A DNA stretch of 64,000 nt, from assembly GCA_963575745.1 (NCBI GenBank), contig CAUYUJ010017651.1:149001-213000 (forward strand). Direction: 5' to 3'. The position numbers and the translations under genes are program-made. The stretch comes from Prorocentrum cordatum. Taxonomy: Eukaryota; Sar; Dinophyceae; Prorocentrales; Prorocentraceae. The notes beneath the pieces were generated by a model. It was not told the DNA's origin. It saw only the letters and a list, made by a program, of their open reading frames with translations, and did not search any database. Positions 53,223-64,000 of this stretch are shown piece by piece. The stretch's first letter is position 1; each line of letters opens with the position of its first letter.

Positions 53223-54463
53223 TCTCCTCTGCCTTCCCTGGGCACGCCGCCGAAGCAGCTGGCTGATGCCCTGGGCTTGGGCAGGAGAAGGATGAGGAGG
53301 AGCCTGAGCAGGATGATGATGATGATGAGCAGGTGTGCGATGAGGGGAAGAGGGCGTGATGGTCCCGACCACGAGCAGGCATATGCAAATCTTACAGAGC
53401 ATTGCTGTGTGCTCTGAGAGTTGGTATTTGCAGACGTCTTTTTAGGGGGTGGCCCCGTCTGTGTTCGAAGTCTTCGGCTGACCCGACTGCGGGGGGTACA
53501 CGCATTTCTCACCTGACCTGTCTGAGCCGTGCCCTCCCTGCAGTCAGCCTTTACTTACCCATCCACATACCTCACCTGACGGACTGACCCTCCCACCCAG
53601 GTCCACTTCGCCTACCCAACGTGCCGTGCGGTATCGTATCGCGTCGACGCCGCGGCGACTCCCGCGCGGGGTTCCGAGTTTGAACGCCGCCCCTGGCCCA
53701 GAATAGGCCATCATCGAACGCACCGCGCGGTCGGCGAGCCGCGATCCTTCAGGTTTGAGCCATCCACGCGGTGCAAATCAGAAACCAACACCGACGTCAT
53801 CACGACGACAGCTTTCGGGGCCCACGTACCGGGGCTCGGCGCTCACAGGGCTCAGCAGGAGCGCCGGATCCCGCAGGATCCTGCAAGGCTGGAGTCTGGC
53901 ACAGCCGGGCCTGGGAGCGGTCGCAGCCCCAGAGGTGGCCCCACATCCTGGCCGAGCGGGGCTTTTCGGATGCGCCCCGCAGCAATGGCGGCGCATCTCT
54001 TCCCCACATCGCACGAGCTGGTGCTGCTCTGAGTGCCGCACCTCGTCGTGCCACCCCTGCCTGGCCGCTTCCCGAGCACCCTGCCAACGGCCGAAGGCCT
54101 CCCTTCGGGGGCCTCTGCCCGTGGGCTCCGCGCGCCGACACGTCGCCGAGGCGTCCGCACGGACACCTCCGAGCGTTGTTTCGGGGCCTCTGTTCTCTGT
54201 CCTCGGGATCCGCGCAGCTCCGAGATGACCCGCATCCCGTCGTCTTTCCTCCCCGCTCACTCTTCTCCCCCCCCTTCGCGGCCGATGGGTCCAACTCAGC
54301 GAGGGTACTGGCGGGATGCGCTGACCAGATCACCATCGAGCGTGTGCCCGTGGAGGGTAACCAACAGGCGGTCGCAAGCGCAGAGAAAAAAGTTGCACGA
54401 CAAGGCAGGCACGTGTAGCTTCTGCAGGCGGCGCTCTTAGGGATAGCACGAGGCGGCGACTCA
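53223..54463. other. GC-rich region with overlapping open frames, no gene recognised
   Basis: Long overlapping frames exist on both strands (53771-54418 plus; 53800-54336 minus), as expected for GC-rich DNA poor in TAA and TAG. A short GATGAT run lies near 53310. No domain is recognised; a real exon cannot be excluded. Confidence 0.35.
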
Positions 54464-54474
54464 CCGATGATTCA

Positions 54475-54600
54475 CTCATTCACTCACTCACTTACTCACC
54501 TCCAATCTCCTCGCCCAGGCCAGACGTTCGCGACAGCGCTCCTTCGCCCTCCTCGGCTTCGTCCTCCCTATCCTGCCCCTCCTCCCCGTCCTCCTGTGCC
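54475..54600 (+). repeat. Left inverted repeat of the 2.8-kb segment
   Basis: ACTCACTTACTCACC, TCCTCGCCCAGGCCAGACG, TTCGCGACAGCG and TCGCCCTCCTCGGC match the reverse complement of 57121-57240 with roughly four in five bases identical by eye and only small gaps. Confidence 0.65.
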
Positions 54601-55128
54601 ACCTCCTCTCCCTCGCCCAACCCCAGCCCCTCCTCCCCCTCCCCCTCGACTCCCCACCCTCTCGCTCCCTCGACTCCCGCTCCTCTCGTCTTCCCGATCC
54701 TGCTCTCCCGCTAATCCCTCCTCCTCCTCGTCCTTCTCCTCCTCCTCCTCCTCCCCATTTCTCTCTTCCTCCTCCTCCTCCTCCTCCTTCCGCTCCTCCT
54801 TCTCCTCCTCCTCCTCCTCCTCCCGCCCCTCCTCCTCCCGCTGCTCCTCCTCCTCCTCCTCCTCCTCCTCCCGCTGCTGCTGTTCCTGCTTCTCTTCCTC
54901 CTCCTCCTCCTTTTTTTTTTGTCTCCGCAGGCCGCGCCGCGGGCGCAAGCCGGTCACGTCGCTGGAGAGAGCTCCTCCTCCTCCTCCTCCTCCTCCTCCT
55001 CCTCCTTCTCTGCTCCTTCTCCTCCTCTTCCTCCTCCTCCTTTTCCTCCTCCTTTTCCTCCTCCTCCTCCTTCTCCTCCTCCTCCTCTGGCTCCTGCTTC
55101 TCCTGGTCCTCGTCCTCCTCCTCTGGAC
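54580..55128 (+). repeat. (CTC)n pyrimidine tract
   Basis: CTC/TCC triplets in two blocks (to about 54920 and from 54972), split by a T10 run, TGTCTCCGCAG, and 40 bp of GC-rich DNA. Frames give poly-Ser, poly-Leu or poly-Pro on the plus strand and poly-Glu on the minus strand. Confidence 0.9.
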
Positions 55129-55290
55129 AGGAGCCGGCCGACGTCGGCGGCCAGGTGGTGCTCCCCTGGACCTTGTTCGATGGCAATGCCTCCGACGTTG
55201 CGGCCCGCGCCAGGGCGGCTGAGGCTTCTGTGGGCTCCGATCGCGCCGCCGGTCGGATCTTTTTTTTGTTTGGGGGGTGGTATCAGAAAG
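54900..55290 (+). other. Possible exon-like islands after pyrimidine tracts
   Basis: Two places combine a long pyrimidine tract with CAG: a T-run plus GTCTCCGCAG ending at 54930, and CTCCTCTGGACAG ending near 55135. After the second, one frame reads VVLPWTLFDGNASDVAA for about 45 codons. This looks like a 3' splice-site context, but no partner exon or matching protein family is recognised. Confidence 0.2.
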
Positions 55291-55375
55291 AGAAGGAGGA
55301 GGAGGAGGAGGAAGAGTAGGAGGAGGGGGAGGATGATAGGATGAGGTGGAGGATGGAGGTGGAGGCGGAGGATAA
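55287..55375 (+). repeat. (GGA)n tract
   Basis: Short purine tract that switches strand composition from the CTC arm to the GAT array. Confidence 0.85.
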
Positions 55376-56690
<1,315 letters not shown>

Positions 56691-56699
56691 GGAGGAGGA

Positions 56700-56870
56700 A
56701 GAGGAGGAGGAGGGAGGTCTCCCTCCTCGTCGTCCTCGCAGTCCTGCGGCGACGCACTGGGCTCCCACGACTCGAGTTCTGCTGCAGCCGCGGCCGCGCC
56801 TTCTGCGCGGTGTTTCCGCAGATAGACACTGTCGCCCAGCTTCGAATTCACGAGTCCTCCCCTCCTCCTT
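56700..56870 (-). other. GC-rich island inside the microsatellite complex
   Basis: A minus-strand frame reads SKLGDSVYLRKHRAEG followed by Ala- and Glu-rich residues for about 45 codons before entering the repeat. The composition is protein-like but no family is recognised; the plus strand has CCTCGCAG and TTTCCGCAG words here. Confidence 0.2.
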
Positions 56871-56921
56871 CCTCCTCCCCTAGCCCCTCGCCGCCCCCCC
56901 CCCATTCAGCCGTTTCTCCTT

Positions 56922-57069
56922 CCCTGGAGGAGGAGGAGGAGAGGAAGGATGAGGAGGATGAGGAGGAGGAGGAGGAGGAGGAGGAGGAGGAGGAGAAGGA
57001 TGAGTTGGAGGAGGAGGAGGAGGAGGAGGAGGAGGAGGAGGAGGAAAGACAGGATGAGGAGCTGGAGTA
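56922..57069 (+). repeat. (GGA)n tract, right arm
   Basis: GGAGGA triplets with GATGA interruptions, mirroring the CTC arm at 54580-55128. Confidence 0.9.
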
Positions 57070-57120
57070 GGTGGATGTGGAGGTGGATGGGGGGTTTTGC
57101 GAGGGAGAGGAGGGGGGAGG

Positions 57121-57240
57121 AGGGGTGGCAAGGAAGGGAGGACAAGGACGAGGAGGGCGAGGGAACGCTGGCGCGAACGTCCTGCCTTGGCGAGGAAGCG
57201 CGTGAGTAGGTGAGTGAGTGGGTGGGTCAGAGAATGAGAG
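57121..57240 (-). repeat. Right inverted repeat of the 2.8-kb segment
   Basis: Reverse complement partner of 54475-54600 (GGCGAGGGAACGCTGGCGCG, CCTGCCTTGGCGAGG, TGAGTAGGTGAGTGAGTG). Confidence 0.65.
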
Positions 57241-57250
57241 TGAGTGGCAC

Positions 57251-58680
57251 CGCATCTTGATTGTAGATCGCTCGCTCACTGCCGCCATCTGTGGGCTAAT
57301 GGCGGACTGACGAGCCCCATCGGCGAAACTGGTCTCAGCGCAAACTTTTCTTGCACTTCGAGAGTGTCACGTCGAAGCAAGCGAGTGGCGACGACGACAG
57401 AGAGACGGGGTGAGGATGAACTGGGAACTGTGTGGGTTTGACATCATAAAGGGGGGGCGGTCTCTATCCGTTGCATGTCCGCAGGGCGTGGCAGGCGTGG
57501 CATTTGTTTTCTATCCGTTGCAGGCTCGCATGGCGTGGCAGGCGATGCATTTCCGACGTTCGAGGGGGTGTAACACGGGGTGTGGTCTCCATCCGTCGCG
57601 GGCTCGCAGGGCGTGGCATGCGTGGCATTCCCTTGACGCCAAGGGGGGTGCGCAGGCGACCGGAGCTCTCGATTCCAAGGTGGGGTAGCACTGACGTTTG
57701 CCTTCAGTTGTGCTTGCGAGGGCTTGCGCAGCGCGGAGAAATGTAATCATCTTGGATCAAGCGGGCTCAACCCGCCAGCGTTTTCACGCAGCCGCGCATG
57801 GATTGCCAAACGACGGCAGCGAACGCCCCCCTTACTGCACGCGGCCGACATGCCGCTCATTATTGCCATGGACGCACTGCTTCCACCGTGCTTGACGATG
57901 AAACAACGCATCGTCTTGGATGGGCAGCGTGCTCGCGCAGATGCGCAAACGGGATAATGCAGCCCGTGATGAATGCGTACCGCCGCCAGTCCAGTGATTG
58001 GTGGCCCAACACACTGTGCATCAAATGCTCCGAGATGGACTGCGATGGCAAGAGGCAGTGCGTGGCGAAATGCGTGTTGACCCTGCGTCGGGCGGGTTCC
58101 CCCCCCAGAGGCTCCGCATGATCAGCTGGGGGAGGAGAAATCAATGGCCCGCCGCCAGCGAAACTTCGCGCGGCCAGCAGCGCGGGCGCTGACCCAGAGT
58201 CCTGGAGTCTCCTTCCGCAGCGCCTGCCACGCCTATGACGGCTACGACCGCGATGGCCGCGCCAGTGACGGCCGCGCCTGCGCAGGCCTTCGCTCCGAAG
58301 CGGCTTCCAGCCTTTTAGCTAGTTATGTTCTTCGTTTCGTTGGCACCCCGCCAATTCAGCTGACCCCCGAAGTCGCGGAACCAGACCGCCGTTGGTCACA
58401 GGGAGCTCGGTTGCTTGCGAGAGTGCCCCATCCGCGGCGTAATGATTGCGTTGCCGCCGCGACATAGATATCCGAGAATGTGGGGCTCCGCGGTAATGCG
58501 TGGTCGGTTAAATGCAGATCGGGTTGGTTTAATTCAGAATCGGTACCGCCCGAAAGCAGGCCTTTTCTGGCTTAGCCCCGCTTAATCCGGCAGGATGCTT
58601 GATCCGATTCATTCTTCTTGCATCTGGTTTGGTCCGAGGCAGAATCCGGCCTGATCCGATTCAGCGGCCTTTGGATTTGG
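57251..58680. other. Low-copy GC-rich region
   Basis: Three imperfect direct repeats of TCTATCCGTTGCAGGCTCGC-type sequence start near 57462, 57510 and 57585. From about 58490 to 58680 degenerate words such as TTAATTCAGAATCGG and TTGATCCGATTCA recur. Short frames are present on both strands with no recognised product. Confidence 0.4.
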
Positions 58681-58681
58681 C

Positions 58682-59160
58682 TTAATAGCTTTTAACCGCT
58701 CTGACGAGTATCTCCCAGGAGATGCCTCTCACCCCCTCCTTCCCCTGCTCCCTCGCCCCCCTTCGCATGGGCCAGGATCGGGCGGGGCCAGGACGAGGAT
58801 AGGTCCGTTCCCAGGCGTTCTGGAACTCTTTCAGGGCGTTCCAGGACGCTCTGAGAATGCCGCGGCGGCGTAAAGCATCCGTTCGAGCCGCCGGACCCCA
58901 TATATTTTCAAACTCTCCTTCGGTTTTATCCTCGTCCTGAGTTCGTCTCGCAGGGGGCTGGCGCGCCAGAGCGGTGCGGCCGCGCGGCCCCCCTCGTGCG
59001 GCTCCTCCCCGGCAGGCCCTCTCGGCTGGGCCCGGCTGGCCAGCCGCCGCGGCGGGCTCGGTGGGCTTTTCCGCGAACGCCAGCGCCTTCCCCGCGGGCC
59101 GCTCGGTCCGCCTGGGCGGGTCGGCCGCCGCCGTGGTCTGGGCGACGATACGCGCGAGGA
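58682..59160 (-). CDS. Hypothetical ORF segment, C-terminal, minus strand
   Basis: The non-repetitive end of a long minus-strand frame whose upstream part is (GGA)n read as poly-Leu and poly-Ser. This part includes ALAFAEKPTEPAAAAGQPG and GILRASWNALKEFQNAWERT and ends at a stop at 58682-58684. The second peptide is plausibly helical. No family is recognised. Its junction with the microsatellite means the true start is unknown. Confidence 0.2.
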
Positions 59161-59164
59161 TTTG

Positions 59165-59275
59165 AATTTTTGTTTCTTCTTCTTCTTCTTCTTCTTCGTC
59201 GTGTTCTTTTTTTCTTATTCTTCGTATTTTTTTCATCATCATAATAATAAGCATCATCACCATCATCATTTTTTC
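59165..59275 (+). repeat. (TTC)n and AT-rich spacer
   Basis: About nine TTC triplets, then T-rich sequence with CATCATCACCATCATCATT. Marks a pyrimidine-to-purine switch just before the GGA array. Confidence 0.7.
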
Positions 59276-59972
59276 GGAAGAGGAGGAGGGAAGGAAAAGG
59301 AGGAGGATGATGATGAGATGGAGGAGGGGGAGGATGAGGAGGAGGAGGTTGAGAAGGAATAGGAAGGGGAAAAGGAAGAAGAGGAGGAGGAAGAGGAGGA
59401 GGAGGAGGACGAGAAGCAGGAGGAGGAGGACGTGGAGGAGGAGAAGGAGGAGGAGGAGGAGGAGAAGGAGGAGGAGGAGGAGGGGGGAGGAGGGAGGAGA
59501 GGAGGAGGAGATGGAGGAGGAGGAGAAGGAGGATGATGATGAGGAGGAGGAGGAGATGGAGGAGGAGGAGGAAGGAGGGAGGGAGGAGGAGGAGAGGAGG
59601 AGGAGGAGGAGGATGAGGAGGAGGAGAGGAGGGGGAGGAGGAGGAGGAGGAGATGAGGAGGAGAGGAGGAGGAGGAGGAGGAGAGGAGAGAGGAAGGAGG
59701 AGGAGGAGGAGAGAGGAGGAGGGAGGAGGAGGAGGAGAGGAGGAGGGAGGAGGAGGGGAGGAGGGGGAGGATGATGATGAGGAGGAGAGAGGAGGGGGAG
59801 GAGGGGGAGAAGGAGGGGGAGGCGGAGGAGGAGGCGGAGGAGGAGGAGGAGGAGGAGGAGGAAGACGAGGAGGAGGAGGAGGAGGGCGAGGAGGAGGAGG
59901 AGGCGGAGGCCGAGGCTGAAGCGGAGGCGGAGGCGGAGGCGGAGGAGGAGGAGGAAGAGGAGGAGGAGGAGG
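59276..59972 (+). repeat. 0.7-kb (GGA)n array
   Basis: Nearly uninterrupted GGA/GAG, with GATGATGAT islands near 59532 and 59770 and a GGCGGAGGC block at 59905-59945. Long Pro/Leu/Ser and Glu/Gly/Arg frames on both strands are composition artefacts. Confidence 0.95.
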
Positions 59973-60094
59973 ACCAGTGTTAACCCAAGAACCATCAACG
60001 ATTTTGGAATATACCCTCCCTCCAAACTCCCTCGTCATATGCCCCTACAACGGTTCATTTCCAGTGAGGGATCTGCCTCGTTGGAAAGCAACCG

Positions 60095-60300
60095 GCTGAA
60101 GACCAGGAAGCATACCAGAACATTGGTCTCGGGATTCCAACGACACGGATCAATCCGACTGTTGCGTCTTGACGATCTTGGATCGTGCCAGAACGCCATT
60201 CTTGGGATTTCAACCCCGTCAGTCAACGTAACTGTTGCACCCGCAAGATCCGGAATCCTTCCAAAACACCATTTCTGGTACGTTGATCGTGGGAATTCGT
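60095..60300 (-). repeat. Diverged tandem repeat of about 77 bp
   Basis: Units start near 60120, 60197 and 60269. Shared words include CGGGATTCCAA, TGGGATTTCAA, GTAACTGTTGC and GATCTTGGATCGTGCCAG. On the minus strand the frame 60035-60313 shows the repeat as similar peptides (FGRIPDLA and FWHDPRSS). Confidence 0.55.
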
Positions 60301-60332
60301 GAGACCCTGGCAAATTCTGTGAGCGAATTTGT

Positions 60333-60650
60333 GCGGCGCTAAGGCGAGAGTCACATTTTGAAAAGGAGCCGCCCTCAGTCCGTGAAGCTCTCGCTAATTT
60401 TTAGAATGAATGCGCGCGGCGCTAAGGCGAGAGCCATATACGGAAACCAGGTTATCCTCAATCCGTGAAGGTTTGGCACATTTTTAGAACGATTGTGCGC
60501 GGCGCTAAGGCGAGAGCCCCATTTGGAAAATGGATTATCCTCAATCCGTGAAGCGTGCACATTTCTAAAACACATGTGCGCGGCGCTAAGGCGAGAACCA
60601 CATTTTGAAAACGACCCGCCCTTCATCTGTGAAGCTGTTGCCAATATGAA
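60333..60650 (+). repeat. Tandem repeat of about 82 bp, four copies
   Basis: GCGGCGCTAAGGCGAGAG starts at 60333, 60416, 60499 and 60580 (periods 83, 83, 81), followed in each copy by CCGTGAAG and TTTTTAGAA-like sequence. Copies differ by about one base in ten. Confidence 0.85.
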
Positions 60651-60756
60651 AGCTTCAGAGTCATAACTGGTGAGGAAGTCTCAGGCGAAACACCTGGCCC
60701 GCCCTAAAAACTAGCCTCTTGGTACGACGGGACGAAGTTATTTTCGAGGGAAAGGA

Positions 60757-60793
60757 ATGGAGGAGAAAAAGGAGGAGGAACAGGAGGAGGATG

Positions 60794-60836
<43 letters not shown>

Positions 60837-61085
60837 GGAGGAGGAGGAGGAGGAGGAGGAGGAGGAGGAGGAGGAGGAGGAGGAGGGGGAGGGGGGGAGG
60901 AGGGGGAGGAGGGGGAGTTGGGGGAGAAGGGGGAGGAGGAACAGGAGGGGCAGGAGGGGCAGGAGGGGCAGGGGGAGGAGGAGGAGGAGAAGGAGGAGAG
61001 GGCGTTGAGGAGGAGGATGAGGAGGAGAAGGGAGGAGGAGGAGAAGGAGGAGGAGGAAGAGGAAGAGGAGGCGGATGAGGAGGAG
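60757..61085 (+). repeat. (GGA)n tract
   Basis: Includes an early GATGATGAT run (60796-60835) and a GGGGCAGGAGGGGCAGG block at 60944-60972. First part of the second GGA-GAT-GGA complex. Confidence 0.9.
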
Positions 61086-62860
<1,775 letters not shown>

Positions 62861-64000
62861 AGAGGACAGGGAGGAAGGTGGTCGGATCGGACCGGCCCTT
62901 TACGAAGCAGCCAGTTGGGTGCCTCACGATGTGAATGCAAAGGTCGAGGATGAAGGAGGAGAACGAGGCGGATGAGGGGATGAGGCGCGGGCCGAGGGAG
63001 AAGGGGGGGAGGAAACTATGACGGATGAGGGAAGAAGGACGCGGGAGCAGGGTGGCCTCTGATTGTGGCCTCCCCTCCCCCAGGGAAGGCGCCCTACCAG
63101 CTCTGGGCACCATCTCAGCTGTCCCGTCGACTCATGTTTTTGCGCACCCCTTCTGGGTAGATGATCTGGTTCCTTGATCGCTTGCCCAGGTCCCCTGAGG
63201 GTAGGGAAGAGGGAGTGGGGGGGGGAGGGCAAGGAGAAAAGGGAAGGATGAGAGTTCAGGAGGAGTAGAAAGGGGGGGAGAGGAAGGCTGCTGGGGGAAG
63301 ACGAGGCGGGTGGTTGGGGAGGAAGGCATTTCTCTCGAGGCCCGTGCGGACACGTGGGCTCGCGGAGGTTGCATGCGTGGCACCGCGTCGGCACTGGGCG
63401 TTTGTGTTCGGCGGGGTTGAAGCGCATCTCCTCCGATGTTCCTCCTCCTGCATCCCCCGAAGTTTTTCCTCCATCATCCGCCCTTCTTCCTCTCTCCTGA
63501 AAGGCATCGTGTTTTGAATTCGTGCTTTATTGATACCGCCGTGATCGTATACGATCGTGCGCTCGGGCCGCGTGCGCTGCCTTTCGACCCAAGGCCCTTG
63601 GGTTGTGTTTGTCTGGACTGCTGTTCCCTGCGAGGAAAAACGGCAACATGCAATCAGCGTCTAGTATGTCTTGTCAGTCTCGTTGCCTCCAGAAGGCGTA
63701 TCTAATGTACATAGTAAACCGAGTTGCGCCTACAATCGCACGAAGGCGCTGCAACATGACCAGTGTTGTGATCATTTGTTTGATCAGCCAGTGTTCGAGC
63801 CGTTCGAGCCTACTAGACGGACTTGTCTTCTGCTGTTAAGATGAGGAGCAGTGCCGCGGGAACGGAATCTTGCGTTTGACATGATGTGTCCGCGATCGCA
63901 CCAGCCACCGTATCAGTGTCAGCCGCTTTGAAGATAGGCAGGGCTCATCCTGTGTAAGACAGGGAAAGAGAGACAGAGAGAGGGACACACATTCCTCAAT
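62861..64000. other. Low-copy terminal region
   Basis: G- and A-rich to about 63290, then mixed sequence. Short frames at 63436-63705 and 63603-63839 have no recognised motif. No repeat of the earlier families is seen. Confidence 0.4.

Noticed and set aside
53771-54418. 215-codon frame that might be a gene
   Set aside because: Equally long frames overlap it on the opposite strand, composition explains the lack of stops, and no domain is recognised.

Overview
This window reads as intergenic, repeat-saturated nuclear DNA of a eukaryote. I find no bacterial gene layout and no intact host gene. A large protist genome, most likely a dinoflagellate, fits best: very high repeat load, a GC-rich second half built of degenerate CTC/TTGGGG-type repeats, kilobase-scale GAT and GGA arrays, and only retroelement fragments as recognisable coding sequence. 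That assignment is an inference; I saw no dinoflagellate spliced-leader sequence and no rRNA or tRNA gene.

Layout. (1) 1-1800: two head-to-tail fragments of a non-LTR (LINE-type) retroelement whose ORF carries RNase H motifs in an unusual order. (2) 1801-45810: about 26 composite satellite arrays (called S1-S26 here). Each is built from monomers of about 177 bp that contain three small hairpins, and most end in one conserved stem-loop followed by (C/T)CAGT. They are interleaved with at least five other non-coding families: F1 and F2 (foldback microelements of 50-60 bp), B (a 250-300 bp element with 10-bp inverted termini CCCGGAGAGC and a central palindrome of about 32 bp), and C, D and E (200-350 bp elements that share the stem-loop terminus). 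A third LINE fragment sits inside a stem-loop at 4201-4964 with 12-bp flanking duplications. A 1.7-kb insertion at 30389-32085 carries eight copies of a 101-bp tandem repeat. (3) 45811-54463: low-copy, GC-rich DNA with degenerate CTCTTGG-type repeats, small inverted repeats and a few decayed ORFs of unknown nature. (4) 54464-57250: a segment of about 2.8 kb bounded by diverged inverted repeats of about 120 bp, with CTC-rich and GGA-rich arms around a 1.3-kb GAT array. (5) 57251-64000: low-copy sequence, 82-bp and 77-bp tandem repeats near 60.1-60.6 kb, and a second GGA-GAT-GGA complex at 60757-62860.

How the parts fit. The satellite stem-loop appears to be the organising element of the first 45 kb: it ends the A-type arrays and the C, D and E elements, and it is the place where two LINE fragments join the satellite at the same base. 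The most interesting signals are therefore a possibly site-specific LINE that targets a satellite hairpin, its permuted RNase H motif order, and base changes in the hairpin stem that keep pairing. Nearly all long open frames in this window are read-through of satellites or microsatellites and are not called as genes.
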